A DNA stretch of 64,000 bases from Ophthalmolycus amberensis (GCA_024529925.1 JAFEUB010000436.1:1-64000), one strand, 5' to 3'. Shown: positions 1 to 14,176, counted from the stretch's first letter. The notes: generated by a model from the sequence alone, not told the origin. Numbers and translations are program-made.

Positions 1-1043
1 TGGAGCTATACAGCAGACATGTTGCGGGTCTCAGTCGGAAAAGTGCAGGTGTAAATAATAAAGTTATGATGGCTGAATTCTTTAGCTGCGTGTAGTGCCT
101 GCTGGCTCACTGCCACTCTGTGACGGCTTACTGGGTCACTTAAAAAGAGCAGAGCCACCGCTAACACCTGAGCTTCCCTCCTATAAGTCAACCTGTCTGC
201 TGTGGGAATGAGGTTTAAGTTCCCTCTGAACAAGTTCAACAAAAGTAGAAAAGTGAGAAGGATGTCGATCATGTCCCGTCTGCACACGGAGACATGCCAT
301 TGTTCCTTTGACCCATTAGTTCCAATCCAAACAGAGCATTTCACAGTTGGAAACATTCAAAGCGTGTCCCACTTCTTTTCTTGTTGCAGAGTCTGGGAAT
401 GACATCAGCTGACAGGAAGTAAACATGGACCGCAAGCTGTTATCTGGCAGTGCAATTCCGTTGAAATCAGAAAAATTGTCCCTTTGGATTGAAGGCCCAT
501 TTGTCCGACAGCCTGTTATCCCGAAAACAAACGCCCATTGTTCTGAAGGCCCAGAACAGAAGCACGAAGCATGAAGGCAGTGCCCTAAACCCAACCAACC
601 CAACCACGAGCATTAGCCAATGAGACGCAAAGACAATACTCATACTAAGTTATTTACATGGCCAATGGCGATTAATATTCCAATAATTCCCCTTTACATG
701 CTGCCGTGCATACTCAAGTCAATGTGATGGGTCAGCCTCCCTCTTTCATTCTTTAAACCACCTTCTTGAAAAAAGCTGACGTTACAATATTTGTGCTTAT
801 CCAAAACCTGTACCCAAGTCTTTCATCACGTTTAAAGTAGTTGTGTTCGTCCTTCTGACCACAAACGTGGACTTTTCTTTTGACACGTCTCTGAACGCTG
901 TTGGATTATAAAGGTCACATTGGTCGAGCCTGTGACTTAAACGGGGAATTAAAAGAAGACAAGACGGGAACTTCAACTGAGAAAAGATGTAGGAAGGGCA
1001 GAATATAAGAAGTGACATTGTTGTTTCCTTTCCCTGCTCATTT

Positions 1044-1045
<2 letters not shown>
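1..1045. other. Unannotated unique sequence
   Basis: No gene, tandem repeat or transposon-like piece is recognised. Open frames here are short and lack coding signatures. The stretch around 655-720 is AT-rich with several ATTA-type cores and is not low-complexity, so a regulatory element is possible but unsupported. Confidence 0.5.

Positions 1046-1075
<30 letters not shown>
1046..1075. repeat. (GT)15 microsatellite
   Basis: Uninterrupted GT dinucleotides. The minus-strand reading gives a Thr-His run, which is an artefact of the repeat. Confidence 0.95.
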
Positions 1076-1076
<1 letters not shown>

Positions 1077-1862
1077 TCCGTCTTGTAGAGGAAGCTTTTT
1101 GTAATAGTGGTCTTAAAACTCCTGCAGTTCGACAACAACAGTGTTTCCCTCATCACACACGAGCCGCTCGTCGTCTCTGGTTAATCGCTGGTGCTCTTTC
1201 TCCTCTGCTCTGTTTCTCTCGACCCTCTCCTCACGCTCGGCGGCAGCCTGAGCTGCTTTCCTCCTTTATTTATTGAGCGATTCAGTTTTGTCTGAACACT
1301 AACACACATCCCAGTGTTCTTTTTATGAATGTCCCAATTACTATTACGTCCAATGTATCAGGCAATTGTTCAAAAGAGAGAGACAACGCCCCTAAAATGA
1401 TGACTTCAATAAGCAGCTATTAGAGACCCAGTTGATCGTTTTAATCGTCTTATTTTACTTCCTGTGCATAATTAGCCAAATAAATGATGTGACAGATGTT
1501 TTCTGCAGCAATTTGGAGTTCAGCAGAAAACGTTTCATCAGCGTCCTAAAACATCAAATGATTATGAAAAAATAAAAAAGATTTTGGGCTCAGTTCCCAG
1601 AGGGTCCTTTGCACCAATTTACATTTTAAATGAAAGTCCAAGAAACAATTTCTGCAGCCACACGAGCAGAAGATGCAACACAATGCAGCTGAGCTGTGAG
1701 ACGGATTGATGCGGCTCTCGTTCAAGAAAACTGAAATGAATTAGTGACAACAACAGATCCTAATGGGATTCTTTTCTATTTAATAATAGACCTGAGATGC
1801 ATTTTCAAGCCGTTAAATGCAAAAAACCTTTGAAGGCCGGTGATTATTTACATTTAGACTTC
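1076..1862. other. Unannotated AT-rich sequence
   Basis: No repeat unit, coding frame or RNA gene seen. AT-rich with short A and T runs around 1560-1640. Confidence 0.5.
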
Positions 1863-2138
1863 ACAGCGCTCTGAAGTTATTGGAAGTGTTTTGAATCCAC
1901 AAGTCGTAAATAATCCACACACGATGGCGTCTTAATGCACAGGCTGCTTTTAAAAAGGATTAACGCCAACAAATATGGACTGAAGCTTTTGAAGAATATG
2001 TCGTTTGGTAAAAACAGGTTTGTATATTTTGGAAAGATTACTTCTATCTTTTTATTTTGAATATATTTTGACCAGGACGTGACAACGCTCTGGAGTTATT
2101 GGAAAGGTTTGGATCGCACGAGTTGAAAACAATCCTAC
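1863..2138. repeat. Imperfect direct-repeat element related to 35.4 kb
   Basis: A segment of about 57 bp at 1863-1920 recurs in the same orientation at 2082-2138. Both contain a CGCTCTG core, a GAGTTATTGGAA-like stretch and then a TTTGRATC block. Between them, 1961-2030 (TAACGCCAACAAATATGGAC and following bases) matches 35405-35470 elsewhere in the window, so this block is probably a copy of a dispersed repeat. The family is not identified. Confidence 0.55.
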
Positions 2139-2546
2139 GCAGCCACTACTGGAATCTGATTCTACTGATAGTACAATAATAATAATATCAGTGTAGCCGG
2201 ATCTTTACCTGCAACATGTGCAGAAATACCAGGTTTGACCAGAATGAACGGACATGAAACAAACTGCAGCATTCGAATGTTTGATTTAGAATTCTAAAGT
2301 TATGAATGTAAAAAAACACTTCAGAAGTCAAATTCACATATGCACGAGGTGAAGATCGACGTCCCCTACAGTCTGAACACACCTTTAGACTGAGCAGGTG
2401 GATATTTGTAGGAGCTAGCCGTTAGCTCGGCTCACTGTCCTGCTCTGTATCCGACAAGGTTGAAGCTGCTGACCGGCTCTCCTTGATGCTCGCCCGCCTG
2501 GCATCATCACATGGTAAATGTCCTCGTGTAGCACCCCCTCCCTCCC

Positions 2547-2548
<2 letters not shown>
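2139..2548. other. Unannotated sequence
   Basis: Only a short AAT-rich stretch near 2175 stands out. No gene recognised. Confidence 0.45.

Positions 2549-2609
<61 letters not shown>
2549..2609. repeat. (CA)30 microsatellite
   Basis: An uninterrupted CA tract of 61 bp. It produces open minus-strand frames of alternating Cys and Val, which are not genes. Confidence 0.97.
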
Positions 2610-2610
<1 letters not shown>

Positions 2611-2746
2611 ACCCAAACTCAACCTTGAGTTACGGCGAGGCCGCCACTGGCAATCACATTAAGAGGGCCATTTCTTCATATTCACACGGGGACCACGGTG
2701 AGCAATCTGCTTAATTTAGCCAGACTGACGAATAGTTCTGTGTTTG

Positions 2747-2810
2747 TCTCTCTCTCTCTCTCTCTCTCTCTCGCTCTCTCTCTAGCTCTTGCTCTCTCTC
2801 TCTCTCTCTA
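2747..2810. repeat. Imperfect (CT)n microsatellite
   Basis: CT repeats interrupted by single G and A substitutions near 2773 and 2784. It leads into the pyrimidine-rich stretch before the 3.0-kb minisatellite. Confidence 0.9.
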
Positions 2811-2990
2811 CTCTCGGCCTACCTCTCTCTTTCCTCTCCTCTATCTCACATCACTAAATCTCTCCTTCATCAGTTTGTCCCTCGGTCCCCGCTCGTCTTC
2901 CTCTCAGGCGTGCGTCAGCCCCGCTGTCCTTGAGACGGCCGGCTGGTTCTCTCCACAGTTGGTTGAAACGTCAGCCAGAATAACCTACCT

Positions 2991-3173
2991 GCTCTCTCTG
3001 TTTCCTGCTCTCTCTGTTTCCTGCTCTCTCTGTTTCCTGCTCTCTCTGTTTCCTGCTCTCTGTTTCCTGCTCTCTCTGTTTCCTGCTCTCTGTTTCCCGC
3101 TCTCTCTGTTTCCCGCTCTCCGTTTCCCGCTCTCCGTTTCCCGCTCTCCGTTTCCCGCTCTCCGTTTCCCGCT
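2991..3173. repeat. 16-bp to 14-bp minisatellite
   Basis: The left part repeats a 16-bp unit (GCTCTCTCTGTTTCCT). Towards the right the unit shortens to 14 bp (GCTCTCCGTTTCCC) by loss of a CT and T-to-C changes, so the array has a left-to-right gradient. The open frames on both strands (Ser/Leu/Phe-rich, or Arg/Glu/Gly-rich) are repeat artefacts. Confidence 0.9.
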
Positions 3174-3496
3174 CCTCTCGGGCCGACCAGGAGTTTCCTC
3201 AGGTGTGCAGGTTGAAACGGTTGAACGTTCAGCTGCTTCACTCCCACAATGAACAATAGAGCTCACAGCTTTTACAAGATCATAAAACGAGAGTTTACAA
3301 ACCTTGAATCAAAGATGAAGCGGAATAAAGAGAAAATAGTTAAATGAATGAGATAAAAACTAAACTCACTGTAAGATGTGATTCAAAATAATTGAATATC
3401 GATGCAGTAGAGGTGCAAAAGATCTCCAAATGCTCAAAAAGGCTCAAATCATTTTATGGTTTTAAGTCACAGATCGGATCAAATTATCTCGCCATC

Positions 3497-3615
3497 GATC
3501 GCTGATCGCTGATCGCTGATCGCTGATCGCTGATCGCTGATCGCTGATCGCTGATCGCTGATCGCTGATCGCTGATCGCTGATCGCTGATCGCTGATCGC
3601 TGATCGCTGATCGTT
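3497..3615. repeat. Heptamer array, (GATCGCT)17
   Basis: Seventeen consecutive 7-bp units span exactly 119 bp. The first sixteen are identical and the last is GATCGTT. Each unit carries a GATC palindrome and one CpG. Because 7 is not a multiple of 3, the translated pattern repeats every 7 codons (SDQRSAI). Confidence 0.97.
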
Positions 3616-4654
3616 GATGAGTCTTATCTGCAGCAGCTGGTGTACGAGGCTCACGACTGTTTCTTTTTTCAACCACTCTGAAGTCAGCGTAAACCGTCAA
3701 AAGCTCTAAATGTTAACCCTTTACTGTGTTGCAGTCATCCATAGTGGTACTTTGCACAAACACACACAATTCAAATGATAAGGAAAAGAAAGATTGTATT
3801 TTTATTAGTAAAAACTGGGATGAAGAAGGTAAGGACCACAGATCAGGTGTGTTACTCCACCACTGTGGACTGAGCTTTGCAGCACTTGTATCTTTTGAAC
3901 CGCTTTAGTTCATGTGGATGTTTGTTCCATGTGACTGTAATCACTTGAGTTGTCTTGTAGCACCGAGCGGAGCTTATTAATAAAGCTGCCATCTTCAGAT
4001 TTCAGACTGGATTCATACCGTCACACATGGAGTGAGAGGAAAGTGAGCAAAAAGAACAAACCTTTCTCCTCATCAATGAACCCTCTTGTACGGTAGCTCT
4101 TTCTGCAGCGTCACTGCTTGTCGGCCACTTCTGACTAACTTATCATTGATCTGCAATAATTATGATGGATCAAATCAGAAAGGCTTAAAATGTTGAATAG
4201 ATGGAGACATGAAAGGTAAGATTAAGAGTTCTTTGCTGAAGAACATGAGCACTGAACAGCAGTGGAAACCTACGGAATTATACTTTTTTTAAGATGTGAT
4301 ATTTGTGTGTACAGGCCAATCACAACAGACCACGTGTTCTGTAGTTGAAATATTGTTTTCTGTTTGTGTCTGTAACATTTTAATTCAGTTTTATGACTTT
4401 CATGATCAAGAATCCAGCTGACATTTTCCTCACAGCATTTACTGAGGCTACTTCCACCTTCCTCAATAAATTACATTAGATTAATACTGATGCTAAAAAT
4501 GCCTAAAATTCAAGGACTTCTACATATAGGAACAAATGAGCTACAATGCTGTTAAAGCTAAAACACTTTTATTAGTTTTTAAGTGTGAGAAGCTGTAAAG
4601 GATCAGACAGTTTTCAGCAGAGTGACAAACTTGTGATGACAGATATAAAACAAT
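3616..4654. other. Unannotated AT-rich sequence
   Basis: No repeat or gene recognised in about 1 kb. Contains scattered AATAAA-like words, as expected in AT-rich noncoding DNA. Confidence 0.5.
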
Positions 4655-4810
4655 GGACGCTACGAGCGACAGAAGCAACCAAACGGCCCAGCGTGGCCGC
4701 TACAGGGTCGCCGGCGAAGTGTCGCTCGGGCGCCGATCGACCTCGTTAAACAGCGCTGGGAATGTGTTGTTCTGAACTCTTCAGAGAAGCTCTTGTGACG
4801 TCACTGAGGT
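4655..4810. promoter_or_regulatory. CpG-rich patch with a consensus CRE palindrome
   Basis: About 150 bp is visibly richer in CpG than its AT-rich surroundings, especially 4657-4745. At 4796-4803 there is a perfect TGACGTCA, the consensus site for CREB/ATF factors. No first exon or TATA box is evident, so promoter or enhancer function is inference only. A decayed GC-rich repeat is an alternative. Confidence 0.25.
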
Positions 4811-5980
4811 AAATGGAGGAGAAGCTTCCTTTGTCTTGTGTTTCTGTTTAATGTCCTCTCCCTCTCAGCTCGTCTCCTTCTCTGGTTGTCTCTCTGTTAC
4901 CTGTTCTGTTTCCAGGCCTGTTCTGTCTGCAGGTATGAGCTCTCCTGCTTTGAGTTACGCATTTCACTCCATCATTTTTAACACTTTGGGCCAGTTAGCT
5001 GTCCAGGCCACCAGGAAGTCTCCCCGTGCTTCAGGTGGCCACTCCAAAAAATACAATAAGAAATACATTGACTAAAAATGAGTGAGTTGTGTCTGTGTAC
5101 ACACTATCATGATCAGCCCGTTAGACTTTCAGCTGCTGACTTGCAGGTAGTGAAGCTGCTACTTACTGGTGAGCTGCACCTGTTAGCTGCTGCTACAAAT
5201 CACCTCAGCGTCTCCGTCTCTGATCGCCTCCCTTTGTGTTTGTCTTACGGTTGGCTGGGTTCCTCTCTGACTCTACTGAGTGGGTGTAATACAAACAAAC
5301 TGGGCAGCGTCTTCTATTATTCGCAGTTTAGTCATTCAGTCCATATTTTACCCTGCAGATGCTGCACATTAGCTGAGAAAGAGGCCGAAAAGTTTGTTGT
5401 GTCCCCTCAGGTGACACCTGATTATCAATTAGTAAAAGTGCATATCATCAAAAAGTCAAGACATAATTACTGACACTCCCTCTGTTGCTGGAAACCATTT
5501 TTAAAAGCAGCACATTTCCCACGAGGTCCCATCTGCCCACTCAGTTCATGTCATTGAAATCTTGAGAGAGCAGCACGGTCGGTCAAAAACAAAATGTCCT
5601 CTGGAAGGGACGATGGCTTGTTCTCAGGAGGACAGAACAGTGTGGTCCTGTTGCGTAACATTGTAGACGGAACCGGCTGCACTACAAATACATGACGGGA
5701 CATTTTACAACAAGCTCTACACGACAGAAAAGAATCCATTTGGGATTTGCTCGAGGATTCTTCTTGTCAGTGTCGTGACTCAGTCAATATCAGCGCTAGC
5801 CTGAGGTGTAGTCATGCTAGTTACAGAGCAAACAGGAACTGCTGGCAGCTAATGCAGCATGGCTTTCCACTGCAGGTTCACTGTGACCAGACGATTCCTC
5901 ACCCAGCGACTCGGTCTTCCATGAGGCACCACAATCTCCAGCTCTACGTTTGGCTTGGAGCGGCTCCGGGGATGAAGGTG
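4811..5980. other. Unannotated sequence with an unsupported open frame
   Basis: The frame at 5078-5473 (+, 131 codons, starting with ATG) is Leu/Ser/Thr-rich, matches no domain I recognise and lacks supporting context. Nothing else is recognised. Confidence 0.4.
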
Positions 5981-5999
5981 CCCCCCCCCCCCCCCCCCC
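5981..5999. repeat. C19 homopolymer
   Basis: Nineteen consecutive C. The G-rich minus strand could form G-quadruplex structure. It is also a likely place for assembly length error. Confidence 0.95.
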
Positions 6000-6160
6000 T
6001 CGCCTGGACCTCGCCGCTCCCTCAGTGCAGGGAGAGGACGTTGACGTTGGGACGACAGATGGAAGTGTTTGCTGATGAGCTGGTGATGTGACCTCAGCCC
6101 GTTGAGGACGCAGTGTTCCATTCATTCAAAAAACAAAAGTTTTGTTTCTTCATTTTCTAA

Positions 6161-6191
6161 GAAAGTAACGGTTTTGGACATACAAGGTTTA
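6161..6191 (+). repeat. Short dispersed repeat, mate at 21.56 kb
   Basis: The segment with AAGTAACGGTTTTGGACATA then CAAGGTTT recurs at 21564-21593 with a few substitutions. Upstream bases are also loosely alike (A/T-rich with a TTTT core). Probably part of a dispersed element whose limits I cannot set. Confidence 0.5.
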
Positions 6192-6479
6192 ACAGCGACC
6201 GTATCCTGTCTCCATCACCCAACTTCACCGTCATAGTACATCAAGAGGTGCACATGAACATACAGGGGTGACAATCAATCAATCAATTTGTTTTGGTAAA
6301 TATCATACATGATACAAAATCTCCCTTTTGCCACATCCACACTGCTCATCTTCCGTGTTCATGCCTTAGACATTAAACAAAAGAAGTGACCTTTACGTTG
6401 CTGTGCACCAACCTCCTCAGAGCAGCTGACCCAGTTTTGTCAAATTTTTTCATTCCTAAAAAAAGAAAAAAACAACCTC

Positions 6480-6740
6480 TCAGCTCACTTCAGGTTAAGA
6501 AGGCAGGCGACCGAACAGCAGCGCCGAGCTCAGCGGGAAACCATCCGTTCATTACATCAGTCAGAACCGCCATTGAGATTAATCCCAACGGGTCGCACCA
6601 CTTTATTCCTGAGGAGAAAAATGCAGTTGTCAGTCGACCTAATTGCGCTCTCATGGCGCATGAGGGCCCGCTGAGTTATTGAGAGCTCCGCCAGGAAAAT
6701 CATGATCGACGAGCGGCAGGGGGGCCTGACATCGCACTCC
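6480..6740. other. Candidate conserved noncoding segment
   Basis: High-complexity, non-repetitive sequence with balanced composition and ATTAATCC- and TAATTGCG-type homeodomain-like cores. It contrasts with the microsatellite-rich surroundings. No coding frame is convincing. This is judgement from composition only. Confidence 0.2.
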
Positions 6741-9700
6741 ACCCACGGGCTGCTCTGACGGGATGGAGGCGGGACGGAGGGATATAGCAGCATCATGACA
6801 CATGAACCACATAGAGAGTGGAATGAGGGCTGACACATTTATGTTTCATTGGGATTCCTCAAATGCTTCAATCGCATCCGGCCAATCAAATCTTAAATCA
6901 GTGCTTTGTGGCTACTTTCCACTGCAGTGAAGAATAAGTAAAGAGATGAACCTTTGGTTTTTCTTTTGCAGGGAGTTTGTAGCATATCAGACTGAATGCT
7001 CAATCTAATGTATCGGCAAGAGGCCGACATTTTTATTCGGTTATTCCTGCAACATCCACTCGTGGAGGCTAAATGATGGGCATCATTGTGACAGAGAAAG
7101 ACCGCAGTAATAAGTGGGGATGAGTATTTGTGCATTTCATGTTTATGCATGTGTATGCCATGGCAGGTCATGAAATAGTCACAACATGCAATGTATTGGA
7201 CACTCATTTATTTCCATGCAGTAAGACTGTGTTGCTAGTGAGTAAGTGCTGCAGCCTCTAGGGACGCCCGGCCGGGATTGAGGCTTATTCAGAGTCTCGG
7301 GGGTTCAGTTTAAGACTGATCCTCTCAAACTGTGGGTGAGCCTGCTGAGATCAAGAGGCAGACTTGAACTGTTTGGATAATTTATTGTAGCTGGATTCAA
7401 ATCGGAGACGCCTCATGAAACCCAGCTGCCCTGCCAAGTGAGCTGGAACATCGGAGCGGCTGCTCGACGACCGTACAGGTGTTCCATCTCCGTGTCCCGC
7501 AGCGCCACGCGGTCAGTGTGCTGGTTTTAGAAACATGCAGCTACAGCACGATTATGTCTTTTGTGTGTTTAGATTTGTATGTGACGGTGTTTCGGTGTGA
7601 AAGTGTGTAAATGAATGGTGTGAAGTGCAGCGCTTCTAAAAATAGAAAAACAAAGGAGACAAAGATGGTTCCTGACTGTGTGAAATGTCCCGATAGTGGC
7701 GGCCATGATAAGAGCCGGTCGAATCCTCTAAATGCTGAGGAAAGGTGCTTCAACGCTTCCTTTCTTATCTCCTTTAGTGCAGGGAACACTGGACCATCCT
7801 TTATTTTAATGGAGCCTAATAAATGAATTCCAGAGTTCAAGAGAAACCATAATCATAATCTGGGTTATTTGACAATGACTTCACAATCAGAATTTCCTGC
7901 TAATTATTTGTAATCAAAGAATAACGTAGATGTTAAAGAATCATCTGTATTTGACCCGGCCAGACTGGACAGATCATCAGAACAGAGACCCGATGGCGCT
8001 GTAACAGGAGTCAGGTCACAGAGCCATGTGCCTCCAGGTGAAGCTATCATGAAGCTTCATGCAGCAGAGAGAGCTTCATCCCCACCAGCGGGATAAGAGC
8101 GTCTGGCAAAGGCCCTCAAACACGCACTCACTCACGGATAGACACAAGCATAAACTTGTATATTCATACTTAGAATACATAGAACACACACACATGTATC
8201 TGGTGGAGCAGGAGATTCCCACAGCGTCCTGATCCAGAACACAGCTGACCTCTGATTCAAAAATCCAACTGCCGATGTTAGACAGCATGAATAATGTAGA
8301 AGGCCAGCCTGCTTGCACCATTGCCAGGAGGATGCAATTACATTTCCCTAAGGTGCTCAAGTGCAGTGAAGTAAAGTAAAACATGAAAGAAAGAACAAAA
8401 CACTCACGAGGAGAAACAGAAATCATTTTGGGATTATGTAGCAGAGGTTTGGTTCGCTGTCTGGGGAGCAGATCTGGAAGTTGTTCTGTAATTGCGTGGT
8501 TCTTTTCTTGGTTACATACCGCAGGACAGCGGGGCAACAGTTATTGGTCGGCAAGATACGGAGTTAATTAAAACAGGTTGGAGGTTTTTATTGTGTTCTT
8601 TACAGCTTAAAATGTTTCGGTGCTGTTTTGGAACACAGCGATAAAAATGTGTTTGGCCTCTTTAGCTTTGTGCAATTCATATAATCTGATTTTAAAAAGT
8701 TTCCTTTCCTGTGGAGGTCACACTTCTTTGTTGCTGTTAATAAATCAAGTAAATGCCACAACGTATTACATTATTTTAATCAACAACTGGTAAAACATTT
8801 CTCATTGCTGCAGTCGTTTTTTAGTCTTGAGTAAAGTGTAGCTCACTCTTCATTACTTTGACACAAATCCTTCAGTGACCGAGGTTTTCTCTCCTAAACT
8901 CAAGAACCAGTAAAACGCCAACCTTCCAACCTCCACACCTCTTACATACAACTGTAAAAAGCAACAAATGCAATTAAATAACAAAATGTAATTGCATGAA
9001 CTGTTAATTGGGAAATACAACACTGAGCACCAAGTGTTTTCGTGGGATACCCACAAATAGCAACGCATTATCCCGGATGAGACTATTGACCGTAGATCTC
9101 CAGTGTCGTCTTCTTCATCTGTCCTTGAATGTACTTTAGAGAGAGCTGTACCCAGCATGCCGTTGAACAGTGTAACAGTTAATAAGGGTCCCCTCTCAAT
9201 ACACTACACCGTTCATACATAACACACTACTGAGAAACAATATACTGCAAACACCGACACCGGTAAACATCCTTAATTCATGTTTCACTGTCTTACAAGA
9301 AGCAAAAACAAAGATATGAAAGTCCGCCTCAGGAACAAAACTGAAAGTATTTTATTCTCTGGATGGAAAATGATGACAAATGACAGAACAATGTGAAATG
9401 AACTCTGACCTCGTCGTAGTCACAGCGGCTGCCTGTCTACACTGACTTCCTGCCGTAGGGTTGCATGCAAACCGGCTGGTGATCACAAACCGAAAGCGGC
9501 TCAATATTACTCACATGATACGAATGTGGAGCAAACGGCACTAAGTATATGAGTCACATGGTATTTATATTTATATAAAACACTCTTTTTAGATCATTTG
9601 CTTTGGCAAGAAAAGGGATGTTAATAAAACATGACACCAGAGCGGGAAGAACAATGTTGATGATCTCAGGATATCGGCCCTATGTTAGTCACAGCCCGGC

Positions 9701-10255
9701 TCAAAGGCTGCTCCATCAACCAGACCAGCTGGAAGTAATAAAGAAACACCTTTATTTAAAGAATACCAACAACTACTCAAAACAAACGTGGAGCGTCAGT
9801 CATCAGTAATGTGAACAGCAGCCCTGTCAGCCAAAGAAGAGATGGTCCGTGTTCAGGTGTTCCAGATGTTACACCTGGAACAACACCTGGCTCAGCTGTG
9901 GCTCATCAGCCGACGATCAACATCCTGGAGGACAAAGATGAGCCGGCAAACGGGACACAGACCCCTAGTGGAGAGGAGGCGGCGTCACACGGCTATAATA
10001 GCTCCACATAACTCTGCTCGTCTGTTTCTCTGAAGAGACACGCCAGGTTACCTTCATTGAGGCTCATCCAGAATAGCACAGCGAGGAGTTACATCAGACC
10101 CTGTGGACTCTGAAGCCTCCGTCGGCTGCTCCGTGTGTCCCTGCAGCTCGGTGACGGACGGAGTTAGGAGGGAAACATGGCTGACGCTCTAACAAACAGT
10201 GTTTGTTGGCGGGAGGTCGGATCAAGTTATTGCCTGCGTGAAGGTGAGGGTGGTT
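6741..10255. other. Unannotated unique sequence
   Basis: About 3.5 kb with no array of 10 units or more, no recognised transposon piece and no convincing gene. Small open frames, for example around 8076-8537 (-), show no family motif. Confidence 0.45.
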
Positions 10256-10735
10256 GAAGATGAATAGAAAACGTCATGATGTCCCCCGTTGGTTTGTGGA
10301 CTCATGTCATGAAGCCTCAAGTTCGGCTTTTTGGCCGACGCCATCTTGGATTACGAACGTTTTGCAACCAATGAACAGGAAGTGACCATATTTGGACTGA
10401 GGAGGAGCGACAGAGAAGCCGTATCTCTGGTAGAGACCTGTCAATCACCGTGTAGCCCCGCCCTAAAGCATCCCCTGCTTTATGGTCTGTGTGACTCTAA
10501 ATGGACCATAATGTACTAAATGAACATCATGCTGTATTGAAGAAGACTTGAAACTAGAGATTGAGACCATAAACTCATGTTTACAATGTTTACTGAGGTA
10601 ATAAATCAAGAGAGAAGTAGAGTCATTTTCTCATAGACTTCTATACAACCAGATTAGATTAGAAACAACGCAGTGCACAGACCAATGGTTGTCGTCACGG
10701 TGACAACATCCATTTTTATACAGTCCGTGTCTTAG
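10256..10735 (+). mobile_element. Family A dispersed element, fold-back copy
   Basis: About 0.48 kb of a dispersed family with other copies here at 41.2, 41.4, 46.0, 58.5 (reverse) and 62.6 kb. Shared landmarks in order are a GTGGACT-GAAGCCTC head, GCCATCTTGGATTACGAA, GGAAGTGACCATATTTGGA, TAGCCCCGCCCTAAAG and CTCATAGACTTCTATACAAC. At 10464-10482 a perfect 7-bp stem with a 5-nt loop (TAAAGCA / TGCTTTA) is kept in the four fuller copies. The usual tail (GTCGCCCCCTGGTGG) is replaced after about 10650 by a reverse-complement copy of the head (10675-10735). The 62-codon frame at 10331 recurs in other copies but has no known domain, so the element appears non-autonomous. I believe this head-and-tail pattern is common in percomorph genomes but cannot name it. 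Confidence 0.75.
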
Positions 10736-12944
<2,209 letters not shown>

Positions 12945-12970
12945 TGTGTGTGTGTGTGTGTGTGTGTGTT
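12945..12970. repeat. (TG)12-13 microsatellite
   Basis: Pure TG tract after an AT-rich lead-in. Confidence 0.93.
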
Positions 12971-13384
12971 CACAGATTAGACTGATGAATCACTGCAATG
13001 TAAACCCAGACTGCACTTTATGACAATTTCCTTTTTGAACCACTTTTGTTCTGGTTTTGCCAATAATTCTGCTCCATCTCAAGATACAGACAATATATCC
13101 GTATGATTGTGTAACTAGAGACCATGTTGCGATGGGATCACGTCTACATCCCGTCAGGGGCGTGAAGCCAACTTTCACCTCACTAATATCCGCTGAACAT
13201 TTTTAAATCGCATACTTTTTTCTTTTTACTTCCAGCATTAGCTGCCCTCACAAAGTACGCACTGTTGCGTGCAGTATGCATTCAATTGGGACACACTACT
13301 TCCTCATAACATGGCACCTACACCTGTCACCCTCTTGCTCATATATCTGCTGCGCTAAGGTGTTGAGGCCGAAGCCACAACTGA
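12971..13384. other. Unannotated sequence
   Basis: Nothing recognised. Confidence 0.4.
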
Positions 13385-13770
13385 GGCAATGACTCAAAAG
13401 CACGACTCAAGATCAGGACAGTTCAGAAAACACAGCCAACGGTTTGGTAGACGTGTACAGTCAGAACAGGCAAACAAATCCCCAAAGCAGGGGTGAGAAA
13501 CAAGGCAGTCGAGGGAAAGCAGAGTCAAGAACCAGGTTACCAAGATCCCAGGGAGAAAGTGGTCCAAGGGGAGCTCACAGACTACGTACATGAGGAGGAG
13601 GGGGGGGGGGGGTAACTGGGGACAGGTGAAGCTGATCAGGGCGGGGAAAGGTAATCACACAAGGGCACGAAGTGTGATTACCAGAAGCGAGAGGGAGAGG
13701 TGAATGAAAAATAAAACAGGAATCCCAAAAATGACATGAATGTGAAAAGAAGGGAACTTGACGAGGTGTT
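13385..13770. mobile_element. Possible dispersed-element fragment with G13 tract
   Basis: The run of phrases (ACTCAAGATCAGGACAG; AGGCAAACAAATCC; CAGGTGAAGCTGATCAGGGC; AATAAAACAGGAATCC) resembles a purine-biased repeat I associate with many teleost assemblies. No second copy lies in this window, so the call rests on memory. A G13 tract sits at 13600-13612. Confidence 0.3.
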
Positions 13771-14080
13771 ACGGAAGGATTGTGCGTCAGAAGAGCATGC
13801 TGGCTTACGAAATGATGCCGGAGAACGTTTCGGTATTTCTGGAACATTGGCTGCTTTTGACTATACTATGTGTTGAGACACAAGTGCATTGTGGGAATGT
13901 GAAAGACACTATGGAGTGCTCCCTCGCTCACTTAGTGCATGAAGCATGACCTGATAGGTTGAATGGTGTGAGGTAAATATCGTGCAATAGACAGCAAACA
14001 GGAAGTGACTTTGGACGCAGCTGTTAGTTTATTTTGGTTAAAATGAAAAACTGCTCTGAGTCACTGGGAAGTGAATGATG

Positions 14081-14084
<4 letters not shown>
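13771..14084. other. Unannotated sequence
   Basis: Nothing recognised. Confidence 0.4.
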
Positions 14085-14119
<35 letters not shown>

Positions 14120-14176
14120 TCTCAAAGATTCAGCCACACAATACATGCGCGCCTGTGTGTGTGTGTGTGTGTGTGT
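14085..14176. repeat. Two (TG)n tracts
   Basis: TG tracts at 14085-14120 (one CG interruption) and 14154-14176, separated by 33 bp. Together with the CA tracts at 14292 and 14577 they give complementary dinucleotide runs on one strand within 0.6 kb. Confidence 0.92.

Noticed and set aside
3497..3615. CRISPR-like or other spaced repeat array
   Set aside because: Units are contiguous with no spacers, and none of the tandem arrays in the window has unique spacers.
10331..10519. Small conserved protein, since a near-identical 62-64 codon frame appears at 10331 and 41523
   Set aside because: Both lie inside copies of dispersed family A. Similarity is explained by copying of the element, and the frame is not kept in the 58.5- and 62.6-kb copies.
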